Shown piece by piece: positions 21,528 through 31,958 of a stretch of 64,000 nt of DNA (position 1 is its first letter; each line of letters opens with the position of its first letter). The stretch is taken from contig NW_017962933.1 in NCBI RefSeq assembly GCF_001661345.1, positions 186,001 through 250,000 on the forward strand, in the 5' to 3' direction. The position numbers were made by a program, and so were the translations under genes. This DNA is from Ascoidea rubescens DSM 1968 (Eukaryota; Ascomycota; Saccharomycetes; Ascoideales; Ascoideaceae). Below the pieces are notes generated by a model. That model did no database searches. It was not told where the DNA came from and worked only from the letters and a program-made list of their open reading frames with translations.

Positions 21528-22430
21528 ATGAACGACTTCAATGATATAGCTAGCAAATTCAAATATGCCATGCGTAATGCACAAAAGAAATCGCCAAAGA
21601 GTCCACTTGGTTTTTTTGCTGGTGCTGGTGGTTTAGTTCTTCTCGGTGGTTCAGTCTTGCTTTTAAATTCTTCTTTATTCAATGTCGATGGTGGTCACAG
21701 AGCTATTATTTATTCAAGAATCAATGGTGTTCAACCTGAGATCTATAATGAAGGAACTCATATTGCTATTCCATGGTTCCAAAACCCTATTATTTACAAT
21801 GTTAGAGCCAAACCAAGACTTATTTCTTCATTAACTGGAACAAAAGATTTGCAAATGGTTAATATCACTTGCAGAGTTTTATCGAAGCCAAGTGTTTCAG
21901 CGTTACCAACTATTTACAGAACTTTGGGTACCGATTATGATGAAAGAGTCTTACCATCAATTATTAATGAGGTTCTTAAATCTGTTGTTGCTCAATTTAA
22001 TGCTTCTCAATTAATTACTCAAAGAGAAAGAGTCTCGAAATTAGTTAGAGACAATTTAGTTAAAAGAGCTTCCAGATTCAATATATTATTAGATGATGTT
22101 TCATTAACCTCAATGACATTCTCACCTGAATTTACTAATGCTGTTGAAGCTAAGCAAATCGCTCAACAAGATGCTCAAAAGGCTGCATTTATTGTTGATA
22201 AAGCAAGACAGGAAAAACAAGGTATGGTTGTTAAAGCTCAGGGTGAAGCAAAATCTGCCGAGTTGATTGGTGAAGCCATTAAAAAATCAAAAGATTATGT
22301 TGAGTTAAAGAGATTGGATACCGCAAGAGAAATCGCTTCAATATTAGCTCATTCTCCAAACAAAATCATTTTAGATAATGAAGCTTTATTATTGAATACT
22401 GTTTCCGATTCAAGAATTGTTAAAAAATGA
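21528..22430 (+). CDS. PHB2: Prohibitin-2
   Basis: A 300-residue inner-membrane protein (S. cerevisiae Phb2 is 310). An N-terminal basic segment is followed by one membrane helix GLVLLGGSVLLLNSSLF at about residues 35-51, then the SPFH/prohibitin domain: FNVDGGHRAIIYSRINGV, EGTHIAIPWFQNPIIYNVRAKPR, YDERVLPSIINEVLKSVVAQFNASQL, and the coiled-coil EAKQIAQQDAQKAAF near 205. With Phb1 it forms ring complexes that scaffold the inner membrane and protect m-AAA protease substrates. The start ATG 21528 is preceded by AAG. No CTG codon occurs in the frame. Prohibitin-1 is not in this window. Confidence 0.96.
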   Translation: MNDFNDIASKFKYAMRNAQKKSPKSPLGFFAGAGGLVLLGGSVLLLNSSLFNVDGGHRAIIYSRINGVQPEIYNEGTHIAIPWFQNPIIYNVRAKPRLISSLTGTKDLQMVNITCRVLSKPSVSALPTIYRTLGTDYDERVLPSIINEVLKSVVAQFNASQLITQRERVSKLVRDNLVKRASRFNILLDDVSLTSMTFSPEFTNAVEAKQIAQQDAQKAAFIVDKARQEKQGMVVKAQGEAKSAELIGEAIKKSKDYVELKRLDTAREIASILAHSPNKIILDNEALLLNTVSDSRIVKK

Positions 22431-23226
22431 TTGGTTGATTTGTTGATTGATTTATTTATTTGATTTATATTTATATTTATATTTATATTTATATTTATTT
22501 TTATAAGTTGAATTATAATCATAAAGATATTATGATTAAGATTATCTTTGTACATATTTTTATACTATTTTATGTTGAAATTATAAATAAATATTTCTTA
22601 CTTCAAATTTGGTTTTTATCCCTTATTTTTTTTTTATTTTTCTTCTTTTTTTATTTAATTTGAAATCATTTAAATTGAAATGCAAAACAGTAGTAAATAA
22701 AAAGAAAAACAAGACAAAACAAAAAAAATGCAATTCAATAACCAATAACCAATGACCAATAACTAATAACTAATAACTAATAACTAATAAAACTACATAA
22801 TTTTAAATGGCTTGTTTATCGTAAAATAAGGGTATATTTATTATATTTGTCAAATTTAATATAAGATCAGAATAATAAAAAACAAAAAACAAAAAACAAA
22901 AAAACACAGGGTATAAAAATATCAAATTTAATTTGAAAAAAACAAATTGTCAACAAATGGAATAGTTAAAATTGTAATGAAACTGTCAATTTCAAAAAAA
23001 AGAAAAAAAAGAGAACCTCTAAACACAAAACAAAACAATAAACCATAAAAGAATTGACAATTAAACAAATAAACCATTACAATTTTCAATCAGTCAAAAT
23101 AAGAGTAATAAGAGTAATAAGAGTAATAAGAGTAATAAGAGTAATAAGAGTAATAAGAGTAATAATAAGAGTGATAGTAATAAAAATAATAGGATAAATT
23201 GTGAATAATTGAAAACTAGAACTAGT
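22431..23226. other. Convergent spacer PHB2 / histone H3
   Basis: 796 bp, very AT-rich. Contains (TTTATA)n at about 22462-22500, (AATAACT)n at about 22760-22790 and an AATAAGAGT 9-bp array at about 23101-23170. No histone H4 frame is present. Confidence 0.8.
23101..23170. repeat. 9-bp tandem repeat AATAAGAGT (7-8 copies)
   Basis: Near-perfect head-to-tail copies 60 bp downstream of the H3 stop codon, that is, in the likely 3' end region of the H3 transcript (minus strand reads ACTCTTATT). Confidence 0.9.
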
Positions 23227-23661
<435 letters not shown>

Positions 23662-23874
23662 TCAGATTGGGAGAAAGAACTGAGTTGTGTATAAATAAGA
23701 AGAAAAGAAAGAAGCTCGTTCTGTTTTTGATGCAGAAATGATCATTTCCAGAGGTCATGTGAAAGAATCGGTGTTTTGTTTGAGCCAGCGGAGTGGTTCT
23801 GATTAGTCATGGATTAGCCAGCGCTAGAAGTTTGCTTATTGGGAGCATAGATAAAAGTATATAGAAGTGAACGC

Positions 23875-24684
23875 TTAGAACCCTAGATATCCTCCATCAA
23901 CAACAATAATTTCGCCAGAGACATAGTTACTTGCATCCGAGGACAAGAAAACGATGGGTCCCTTGAAGTCGTCAATTGGATCGCCCCATCTTCCAGCAGG
24001 AATCCTGTCTAATCTCTTCTTATTCTCGACAGAATTATTGTACAAGACATCAGTCATGTTGGTTTTGATCCATCCAGGAGCAATTCCATTAACATTGATA
24101 CCTGAACTAGCCCATTCATTTGAAATAGACAGAATAAACCCCTTGAGCGCACTTTTGGTGGAACTATAGACACTGTTCTCGTAGCTTCCAAGATAAGTGG
24201 TCAATGAAGCAGTGAAGATGATCTTGCCCCTGACTTTGTTATCAATCATATGTTTGCCGACTAGTTGGGTCAACTTTGCTGGGACTCTGAAGTTGACAAA
24301 AAACACATTGTCAAACTTATGGTCAGGATAATCCAAAAACCCACTTCTGTGCGAGATACCAGCATTATTAATCAAGATGTCGATTTTGTTGCTTCTGGAC
24401 AAGTTGATAGCTTTTTGGACGATTTTCTCCTCGATCTCCTCGATCTTTAAGGTGTCGATGGACAAGTCGCATTCGATTGTGGAAACAACAATGTCGTCAG
24501 GTCTGGGAGAGCTCTTTACAAGAAGCTCGACGGTTGCCTTTGGATCAGTTTTGGGCCTGTGGACGACGATGATCTGGTCGATGTTGGCCTCAGCCAAACC
24601 GATGGCCATGCCCTTACCGATGCCATTGGTAGCTCCTGTAATGAGGGCTATCTTCCCCTTCAACGAAAACAAATCTGCACTCAT
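23875..24684 (-). CDS. Short-chain dehydrogenase/reductase, KduD-like
   Basis: A 269-residue classical SDR when started at ATG 24684 (MSADLFSLKGKIALITG...). The cofactor motif TGATNGIG is at residues 16-23, NNAG at 106-109, the catalytic Ser at about 160 and YSSTK (Y173, K177) in place. GWIKTNMTD and the C-terminal GGYLGF also fit the family. The overall pattern resembles 2-deoxy-D-gluconate 3-dehydrogenases and related sugar-acid or polyol dehydrogenases, but the substrate cannot be read from sequence. The frame extends 24 codons upstream to 24756 through G+C-rich promoter sequence; I prefer the downstream ATG because it begins right before the Rossmann strand. It is divergent from APL4. Confidence 0.85.
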   Translation of the reverse strand: MSADLFSLKGKIALITGATNGIGKGMAIGLAEANIDQIIVVHRPKTDPKATVELLVKSSPRPDDIVVSTIECDLSIDTLKIEEIEEKIVQKAINLSRSNKIDILINNAGISHRSGFLDYPDHKFDNVFFVNFRVPAKLTQLVGKHMIDNKVRGKIIFTASLTTYLGSYENSVYSSTKSALKGFILSISNEWASSGINVNGIAPGWIKTNMTDVLYNNSVENKKRLDRIPAGRWGDPIDDFKGPIVFLSSDASNYVSGEIIVVDGGYLGF

Positions 24685-24997
24685 TTCCAGCTCTTTCTGC
24701 TCTTCTTGCCCCTGGAAACAGCCAACAGCAGCCTGCCCATTTTCTTCTCTGGCCAAACCACCTCTCTGCTCACCTCTTTGCTTGCCAACTGTGTTAAATC
24801 ACGAAAAGTCACCTTCTCGGCCCCGGCCGTCGGCTGTCCGCGCCCAGATGCCGCCGCGCCCGCGCCCAGATGTGTGAGTTGTTAATATATCTCCATCTCC
24901 ATCTCCATTTCCACCTATCTCTATCTATCTCTATCTCTGCTCTAATAATCAACACTGGTGTGGGGCTGTTGTTGGGCTGTTGGTGTTGTTGTTCAAA
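24685..24997. other. Divergent promoter SDR / APL4
   Basis: About 310 bp: a G+C-rich island (24690-24880) and a CTCCAT/CTCTAT hexamer tract (about 24890-24940) just upstream of APL4. A similar tract lies at 45586-45642. Confidence 0.7.
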
Positions 24998-27967
24998 ATG
25001 GGTTCCTTGAAGGTCTTTATCAAGAATGTCAGATATGCTAAGACAATTGCTGACGAACGAGCTACAATCAGAAAGGAGTCTGCTGCCATCAGAACCTCTT
25101 TTAAGAATGTCAATCTATCCAACAACAAAAGAAGAGAGAATATTGCAAAGCTATTGTATCTCTATATCCTTGGGGAAAAGACCCATTTTGGTCAGATAGA
25201 ATGTATCAAATTACTAGCTTCTCCTAATTTTATTGATAAGAGATTGGGTTACCTAGCTACAATGTTATTACTAGATGAAAATCAAGAAATTTTAACTTTA
25301 TTGACAAACTCACTCAATATGGATTTGCATCATCCAAACCAATTCATAGTATCTTTAGCCTTATCCACTGTTGGCAATATAGCCTCATACGATCTATCCA
25401 ACGATATCTATCAAGACGTTTTAAATATCTTAAATATCAATAACTACTATTTGAAAAAAAAGGCCATCTTAGTTACTTCAAAATTAATTGAAAAGAATCC
25501 TGATCTAATTGAAATTTTTTATGAAAAATTACCCACAATAACTAACATTAATGAAAGAAACCATTCTATTTTATTAACCTCTTGCCAGTTAATTAAAACT
25601 TTTTACTTTTTCGGTGATAATGATATAAAACTAGATTTATATCAAAACTATTTACCAAAACTAATCGTTATTTTAAAAAACTTATCTTCGTTCGGTTATA
25701 ACCCAGAATATGATGTTCTTGGTATATCGGATCCCTTTTTACAAGTGAGCTTATTAAAGACTATCACTCTATTAATCACAACTCCGACCTCCATTATATC
25801 TTTATTAAAGATACCTAATCCTGACGTTTTCACTACAAGAAATAACGACTCCTTTAATGACTTGTTAACTCAAATCGGTTCCAATATAGAATTTGGTAAA
25901 AATTCTGCAAATTTAATTCTATATGAAGTTGTTAAATGTATATTCAAATTAAATTCTTCCACCTCCACAAACTCATCACTTTCTCTGGAAAGTAACAATA
26001 ACAAAAACAAAAACAATAAAAACAAAAATAAAAACACCAGAACAAGTAACTCTTTGAAAATCTTGGGCATTAATTTATTAGGTAAATTCTTAACCTTAAA
26101 GGATAACAACATCAAATATATCTCTTTAAATACTCTATTAACCGTTGTCAAATTAGAACCAAAAACTGTCCAAAGACATCAAGCCATTATCGTTAATTGT
26201 CTTATGGACAATGATATCTCAATCAAAAGAAGAGCCTTGGAATTGATCTTTGAAATCTTAAATGAAAATAACATTAGACTATTAATTAAAGAACTAATCA
26301 AATTTTTGGAATCCTTAATAATTGATGAAAACGGTAATAATACTTCCGTTTCTAAAAATATGAATGAATTTAATAGTTTCACCTATAATTTATCTTCAAA
26401 TAACATAAACTCCTTTAATATAAATAACAGCTCCTTTTTAAATAGTTTGGATAGCAATAGCTCTAACGTTGCTTCTCCATCAAACCAAACTTCTACTTCT
26501 TCTTCTTTAAATAATTTAGATTTAAAATTCTTCATTACAAATAAACTAATGATAATTTTAAGAAATTATTCTCCAAATTTGAAATTCTTCTTTAAATATT
26601 TGATTATAATTCTCAATCTAAATGGTAACTATATAACAAATGACATTCTATCCTTTATCTTGAGTGTTATCTCAAATATTGCTAATAATAAATCAGTTAA
26701 TATTGGAACCAGCAACTCAATCGATTTTGACTCAAGCTCTGAAAACAATCAATTACTAATTAAAGATGCTCTCAACCAAATTTTTAACTTGAGTTATGAA
26801 AATATTTATAATAATGGTTTAAACCTAATCAATATTTGGTGTCTTGGTGAGTTTTCTGAACTAATTCTCAACTCAAGTTTTACTGTGAAAAATAAATACT
26901 TGAGAAATAAAAACAGTTCTACTATAATAGATCAATCCGTTATTTTAGATTATCTTAATCGAATTATTTCCGATGTTGATAATTCTCTAATAAAATCTTA
27001 CCTCCTTACATGTTTATTAAAATTATCTAAAACAATTGATGTCAGCTCATTGAATGAATTAACAGACTTATTTGATCATAACATTAATATAAATTTGCAA
27101 ATAAAATCTATCGAATTTAAAGAACTTATCAATATTCAAGATTTGTCTATTAAAGATGGCATACTAGAAAGAATTCCTGCTCCCAATATAAATGACATTG
27201 GTCTGGTTTCATTGTCTAATACAAGCGATATTGATTTTTCAATTGGCAAAAATGGTCAAGGTAAAAATAAAAAAGACGCGTTATCTGCTGGTTCGGCTAC
27301 AACAACTGATAATTTATTATTAGATTTGATGGATGATGGTACTACCACTGAAACACAAACTCAACCCATTGCTAGTAATGTTGATTTATTATCAGATATC
27401 TTCGGTTCTACTCCAGTTAGTGACACACAGGAAAAAGTTCCATCATCAAATAACAACATTTTAGATTTATTTGGAAATTCATCACCGATATCTAAACCGA
27501 ATAATTTAAATGCTTTTAATCTAAACTCACTGGATATTAAAACTCAATCGTTTGGTATTGACCCACAAACGCCCGCCAACACAAAAACTGGCACTAATTC
27601 AGCACTAGCAATTTTGTCCAATAAATCAATTAAGGAGATTTACTCTAATGATGATATTATAATGAAATTGCTTTCCAAAAATATTGGTGGTGGACAAGCG
27701 AATTTAGAAGTCTACTTTATTAATAAACCGTCCAGTTCTAGTGAAATAAGTAATATCAATTTATTGTTTGCAGTTGCAAAATCTCAGAAATTGGTAATGG
27801 GCCAAATCAACACGTTGACGATTGATGTTAATGAATTCTTAAAACAAGATTTAAAAGTGAATGGTAAAGTTGGATCAAAATTGAAGTTGAGAATCAAGTT
27901 TTCGTATCAAATTGGTGGAAGAACTGTTAATGGAATGTTTGATTACAATAAAGGCGAAACTTTATAA
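24998..27967 (+). CDS. APL4: AP-1 clathrin adaptor gamma subunit
   Basis: A 989-residue large adaptin started at ATG 24998 (MGSLKVFIKNVRYAKT...). The trunk (about residues 1-690) is HEAT-like: ERATIRKESAAIRTSF, LLYLYILGEKTHFGQIECIKLL, LGYLATMLLLDENQEI and FIVSLALSTVGNIAS are hallmark gamma-adaptin blocks. A hinge with Asp/Leu-rich clathrin-box-like motifs (LLLDLMDD, LLSDIFG, ILDLFGN) follows. The C-terminal ear (about 870-989) begins LLSKNIGGGQANLEVYF and recruits accessory proteins. AP-1 sorts cargo between the trans-Golgi and endosomes. S. cerevisiae Apl4 is 832 residues; extra length comes from Asn/Ser-rich insertions near residues 330 and 480. A CTG codon (GGT CTG GTT, near 27200) falls in the variable hinge. 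Confidence 0.95.
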   Translation: MGSLKVFIKNVRYAKTIADERATIRKESAAIRTSFKNVNLSNNKRRENIAKLLYLYILGEKTHFGQIECIKLLASPNFIDKRLGYLATMLLLDENQEILTLLTNSLNMDLHHPNQFIVSLALSTVGNIASYDLSNDIYQDVLNILNINNYYLKKKAILVTSKLIEKNPDLIEIFYEKLPTITNINERNHSILLTSCQLIKTFYFFGDNDIKLDLYQNYLPKLIVILKNLSSFGYNPEYDVLGISDPFLQVSLLKTITLLITTPTSIISLLKIPNPDVFTTRNNDSFNDLLTQIGSNIEFGKNSANLILYEVVKCIFKLNSSTSTNSSLSLESNNNKNKNNKNKNKNTRTSNSLKILGINLLGKFLTLKDNNIKYISLNTLLTVVKLEPKTVQRHQAIIVNCLMDNDISIKRRALELIFEILNENNIRLLIKELIKFLESLIIDENGNNTSVSKNMNEFNSFTYNLSSNNINSFNINNSSFLNSLDSNSSNVASPSNQTSTSSSLNNLDLKFFITNKLMIILRNYSPNLKFFFKYLIIILNLNGNYITNDILSFILSVISNIANNKSVNIGTSNSIDFDSSSENNQLLIKDALNQIFNLSYENIYNNGLNLINIWCLGEFSELILNSSFTVKNKYLRNKNSSTIIDQSVILDYLNRIISDVDNSLIKSYLLTCLLKLSKTIDVSSLNELTDLFDHNININLQIKSIEFKELINIQDLSIKDGILERIPAPNINDIGLVSLSNTSDIDFSIGKNGQGKNKKDALSAGSATTTDNLLLDLMDDGTTTETQTQPIASNVDLLSDIFGSTPVSDTQEKVPSSNNNILDLFGNSSPISKPNNLNAFNLNSLDIKTQSFGIDPQTPANTKTGTNSALAILSNKSIKEIYSNDDIIMKLLSKNIGGGQANLEVYFINKPSSSSEISNINLLFAVAKSQKLVMGQINTLTIDVNEFLKQDLKVNGKVGSKLKLRIKFSYQIGGRTVNGMFDYNKGETL

Positions 27968-28430
27968 TCTGTTAGATATCTTATTGTTAGTTAATTAGTT
28001 TATTTTCGTTTTTTTTTTATTTTCCTCTGTTACACTGAATTATTTTAATTATTTTTAATTATCTTACTTTGGGTTCTTTAATCTAAACTAAAGTTTTTCT
28101 TTTCTCAGGACATCCCACCTGTAGATGTTCAGATAACATATTTAAAAGCAAAGTAAAATTAAACTTTACTAGTGTGAACAATTAATGGCAATCATAAAAA
28201 AGAAGAATTGTCATAATCTGTTTTCAAATAGCAACTCACATTTATGCTGGCAATGACTTTATTAAACACAGTAGCAATGTCCGTTTGTTGAAATTCTATG
28301 GCTGATATCACAACTAGGAGAGCTTGAGATGATTTAAATAGCCCATTGAATCTCTAAAATGATAAAACTTGTTTTGAAACTATAGAATAATTCATCAAAT
28401 TAATATTGTCTGAAAGTATATACATAAAAA
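27968..28430. other. Spacer and promoter between APL4 and YOP1
   Basis: About 460 bp, AT-rich; no gene, repeat or clear motif seen. Confidence 0.6.
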
Positions 28431-29497
28431 ATGGACGTGGTTAAGGAACAACTTCAAACTCAATTGTCGGGAATTGATAAGGTGTGTGAGAAATAATGAA
28501 AAACCGAATTTTTTGGAGGAATTTTATAAAGTGATTTTTTGTTACTAACATTTTTTATTTTTTTTTTTGTTAGCAATTTTCATCAAACAAACAACTTGAT
28601 TTTGTTGAGAAGAAAACCAAGGTACCTCGATCATATGCTGTACTTGGTGTTGGAGCACTCTATGTGGTAAATGTTTTATTCAATACATTTGGAATTGGAG
28701 AATTATTGTCGAATCTTGCAGGATTTGGATATCCAGCATACTTATCAATGAAGGCATTAAGAACAACAGAAAAACACGATGATTCTGATTTATTGGTTTA
28801 TTGGGTTGTATTTGGAGCATTGAGTGTTGCTGAATATTTTTCGAGAACAATTTTATATTTGGTTCCATTTTATTATTTTTTCAAGACGATTTTTTTGCTA
28901 TACTTAAGTTCTACCACATACAGAGGAGCAAATTTTATTTACACTCAATTCTTGGGGCCAATGAGTGAGAAGTTTATTTTCAGAAGAGGAGCAGGTCAAA
29001 GAAGTTTTGCACCACCTCCCCCAAATCGCAAACACAGTGATTACGACACCAGTCGACTCCAAGTTGAAGCAAAAGAACAAGCCAGAAAGCAAGCTAAGAT
29101 CCAAAATGAAATCGCAGAGAGAGCCAAGGCTCAAACAGCTAGAGACCAAGCTGCTCAGTATGCTAAGATCCAATCTACACCAAAAAGAAACAGTGCAAGT
29201 GCTCCATATACTGGAAATGTTTTGTCTAGTGGAACTGTCCCATCTAGTGAAACTGCCTCATCTAGTGGAAAATTTCCACCTAGTGGAAGTGTTGGATTTA
29301 ATAGAACTGCTCAAATCAGTGGAAATGGACCACTTAGTGGAAATGTTCCATATAGTGGAAACACTCCAATTAATAGCAATATTCCAACAAGTGGAAATAT
29401 TCCAACAAGTGGAATTAGTGGATATCAAAACCCATTTGTCGATGGAAGTAAGCTTAAAGAAGTTCAAACCCACTCAACTGGATACGACAGATTTTAA
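28431..29497 (+). CDS. YOP1: YOP1, ER membrane-curving protein (TB2/DP1/HVA22 family)
   Basis: Two exons, 28431-28481 (MDVVKEQLQTQLSGIDK) and 28574-29497, give 324 residues. The 92-nt intron has a perfect TACTAAC at 28543-28549 and TAG acceptor, but the donor reads GTGTGT, not GTATGT. The membrane part matches Yop1: VEKKTKVPRSYAVLGVGALY, GIGELLSNLAGFGYPAYLSM and LVYWVVFGALSVAEYFS, with two long hydrophobic hairpins that shape tubular ER. S. cerevisiae Yop1 is 180 residues and also has an intron near its start. Here a tail of about 150 residues is added: a charged Gln/Ala/Lys helix (about 195-235), then about ten degenerate SGNxPxSG units, ending GYDRF. The tail is encoded without a break and its role is unknown. 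A different frame is also open across the tail, a consequence of the repeat. Confidence 0.92.
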
Positions 29498-29751
29498 TTG
29501 TATATTAGGATATTTAATTAAATTAATAATATTTTGAATTTTACGTTTACGTTTTTTTTTGTTTTTTTTTATAACTACTTCGAAATTTTAATTGTTCAAT
29601 TGGGTGCAAGCAAGCATTTTTATGGTTCGAGATCTAGTATTTATTTTATAATTGAGGATAATTAATATATATGATTCAATTGAGGATTGAAAATAAGCGG
29701 GAGAAAAGAATGGATGTATAAGTCATGACTGTAGAAAATTTGAATATACAT

Positions 29752-30231
29752 CTATTCGAAAGCAATACATTCAATTTCAATATCGACACCTAAGGGCAAT
29801 TCCTTGACAGCAACACAGGATCTTGCTGGCTTGAAATCAGTGAAATAAGTTACGTAGACTTTATTAATCTCACTGAAAAAGGCCATATCAGTCAAGAAGA
29901 TGTTGACTTTGGCAATTTTGGTCAAGTCTGAATTTGCACCTTTTAAGATCAATTGAATATTGTCCAAGATCAATTCTGTCTTTTCACCAATTGTTCCCTC
30001 AAGAATCTCACCCTTTGAGTTGATTGGAATCTGTCCAGAGACGAAAATCATGTTTCCGGCTTTGACAGCTGGGGAATATGGGGCAGCTGGAGGAGGAGCG
30101 CCAGGTGGGTAGATTGAGGTTAGGGTGGTCATTCTATTGACAAACTGGAGAGAAGATCTGTGAGAAGCTGGCGATCTGACAGTGTTTTTGAGGAGCACTT
30201 TTGCTGAATTGAAGGCGAGCTGTCTGAACAT
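29752..30231 (-). CDS. MMF1: MMF1/HMF1-type RidA enamine/imine deaminase
   Basis: A 159-residue protein. The RidA fold begins at about residue 40 (YPPGAPPPAAPYSPAVKAGN) and ends with ARSCVAVKELPLGVDIEIECIAFE; the conserved active-site Arg in ARSCV is present. Family knowledge: RidA proteins hydrolyse 2-aminoacrylate and other reactive enamines released by pyridoxal enzymes. Residues 1-33 (MFRQLAFNSAKVLLKNTVRS...) are basic with no acidic residue and look like a mitochondrial presequence, so this is Mmf1-like. An internal ATG at codon 34 (MTTLTSIYPPG) would give a 126-residue protein the size of cytosolic Hmf1. Only 120 bp separate it from the upstream PDH1 stop, and this holds a CACGTG at 30320-30325. 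Confidence 0.92.
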   Translation of the reverse strand: MFRQLAFNSAKVLLKNTVRSPASHRSSLQFVNRMTTLTSIYPPGAPPPAAPYSPAVKAGNMIFVSGQIPINSKGEILEGTIGEKTELILDNIQLILKGANSDLTKIAKVNIFLTDMAFFSEINKVYVTYFTDFKPARSCVAVKELPLGVDIEIECIAFE

Positions 30232-30319
30232 TGTGAGCTTCTTGTGGCAGATGGCAGAGGTCGAGAGGAAAGCAGCTGAAAGTGCTGCAGATGATTTGTT
30301 GATGGGGTCGAAAAGAGCG

Positions 30320-30325
30320 CACGTG
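30320..30325. promoter_or_regulatory. E-box CACGTG upstream of MMF1
   Basis: Palindromic CACGTG in GCGCACGTGTGCG context, 89 bp upstream of the MMF1 ATG and inside the 120-bp PDH1-MMF1 gap. It is a Cbf1-type core; binding is inference. Confidence 0.5.
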
Positions 30326-30351
30326 TGCGGAAGTTAAAACTATTTACGGAA

Positions 30352-31821
30352 CTACGCAGTGCTATACAAAGCAGCGTAGTCGTCGACGTCCATTTCGTCG
30401 AAGTTGGGGTCGTAACTGGCGCTGATGATCTTCTGGGCCCTTGCCTCGTCGTCCTTGAAATGCTCTTTGACGTGGCGCTCGAACTTTGCTAGGAGAACTG
30501 GTTTTCCTTCCTCGCGACGTTTTCTGTGGCCGATGGGATAGTGGATTTCGACCTCGTCCAAGACAGTGTTGTCGTTGAGGGTTATTTGGATGGCGTTTCC
30601 AATGTATCTCTTGGTTGGTTCATGGTATTCGACGGTGTACTGTTTGTTTTCAACACACACCATCTTTGCACGAAGCTCGTCGATCTCTGGATTGGCTGCG
30701 ATTTCATCGGTATAGTCATCGGCAGTTAATCTGCCGTAAATCAAGGGAATTGCGACCATGTATTGGATACAATGATCTCTGTCGGCATAGTTGTACAAGG
30801 GGCCCTTTTTGTCGATGATTCTCATGCCAGCGTCTTGAGTCTTGATGGTGATTGATTTGATGTCAGATGGAGATTTGTTTAGATGGTTTAGTTTTTGGTG
30901 TAGGATCAATGCGGCTTCAACAGCGGTTTGAGCATGAAATTCAGCTGGAAATGAGATTTTGAATAGGACGTTTTCCATGACATAGGAGCCATAAGGTCTT
31001 TGGAATTTGAATGGGTGTCCGTTGAATAAGACATCGAAAAAACCCCAGGTTTTGGCAGTTAGAGCAGATGGCATACCGGATTCACCATTTTTAACGTGAT
31101 AAGCCAAGTTGACAGCTCTATAGCAGGCGTCCCCAGCGGCCCAAGATTTTCTGGACATTGTGTTTGGAGCATGTCTGTAGGTTCTTAAGCTCTGGCCATC
31201 TATAAAGGCGTGGGAAACAGCATCAATTGTCTGGTGGTAGGATAAGCCGAGCATTTGAGATACAACAGCGGTTGTGGCAACTTTGACGAGCAAGACATGG
31301 TCTAAACCAACAGCGTTGAAGGAGTTTTCCAAAGCTAAACAACCTTGGATTTCATGGGCTTTTATCATACCATTTAGTAAATCCTTGACTTTAAAGATTT
31401 TTCCTTCTTTTCCATCAGTGGATTTATAAAGTCTGGTCAAGTAATCGGCTACAGCTAGGATACCACCCAAGTTGTCAGAAGGATGGCCCCATTCAGCAGC
31501 TAGCCAACAATCATTGAAATCCAACCAACGAATAATGGCGCCAATTGAAAAAGCAGCTCTAATCGGGTCCAAGACGTAAGGAGTACCGGGGATTCTGGAA
31601 CCATTGGGAACAATGGTGCCAGGAACAGTTGGACCAATTAGTTTTGAACAGGCAGGATATTTTAAAGCAGCTAGACCACAGCCCAAAGTATCGAGAAGGC
31701 AAAGTCTTGCAGTATCAATGGCTACTTTCGAGTCAATTTGGTAATCATGGATATAAGTTGCAATGTCTGTTAAAACAGTGTCAGGCTCAGGACGAGCGTT
31801 ATCATTCATAATTGGAGACAT
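30352..31821 (-). CDS. PDH1: 2-methylcitrate dehydratase (PrpD family)
   Basis: A 489-residue enzyme of the 2-methylcitrate cycle, dehydrating 2-methylcitrate formed from propionyl-CoA and oxaloacetate. Near-identity blocks with yeast Pdh1: LCLLDTLGCGLAALKYPA, WLDFNDCWLAAEWGHPSDNL, QSLRTYRHAPNTMSRKSWAAGD, FKISFPAEFHAQTAVEAA and GPLYNYADRDHCIQYM. S. cerevisiae Pdh1 (516 residues) starts with a mitochondrial presequence of about 25-30 residues. This protein starts MSPIMNDNARPEPDTVL, right where the mature enzyme would begin, and has no presequence. The bases before the ATG (minus strand) read CCCTTTATCAGAA, which could be an intron acceptor, but I found no upstream exon, only AAAT-type microsatellites. 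No C-terminal peroxisomal signal (ends YSTA). Confidence 0.93.
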   Translation of the reverse strand: MSPIMNDNARPEPDTVLTDIATYIHDYQIDSKVAIDTARLCLLDTLGCGLAALKYPACSKLIGPTVPGTIVPNGSRIPGTPYVLDPIRAAFSIGAIIRWLDFNDCWLAAEWGHPSDNLGGILAVADYLTRLYKSTDGKEGKIFKVKDLLNGMIKAHEIQGCLALENSFNAVGLDHVLLVKVATTAVVSQMLGLSYHQTIDAVSHAFIDGQSLRTYRHAPNTMSRKSWAAGDACYRAVNLAYHVKNGESGMPSALTAKTWGFFDVLFNGHPFKFQRPYGSYVMENVLFKISFPAEFHAQTAVEAALILHQKLNHLNKSPSDIKSITIKTQDAGMRIIDKKGPLYNYADRDHCIQYMVAIPLIYGRLTADDYTDEIAANPEIDELRAKMVCVENKQYTVEYHEPTKRYIGNAIQITLNDNTVLDEVEIHYPIGHRKRREEGKPVLLAKFERHVKEHFKDDEARAQKIISASYDPNFDEMDVDDYAALYSTA

Positions 31822-31867
31822 TTCTGATAAAGGGTATTTTCAGTGAAATAGTAATAATAACAAACAC

Positions 31868-31913
31868 AATAAATAAGTAAATAAATAAGTAAATAAATAA
31901 GTAAATAAATAAG

Positions 31914-31956
<43 letters not shown>

Positions 31957-31958
31957 AC
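31868..31958. repeat. AAATAAATAAGT / AAAT microsatellite
   Basis: Four 12-base units AAATAAATAAGT followed by about eight AAAT units, 50-140 bp upstream of the PDH1 start codon. Confidence 0.9.

Noticed and set aside
28965-29537. 190-codon second frame across the YOP1 tail
   Set aside because: It is a by-product of the repeat-rich tail; no start context or homology supports a second protein.
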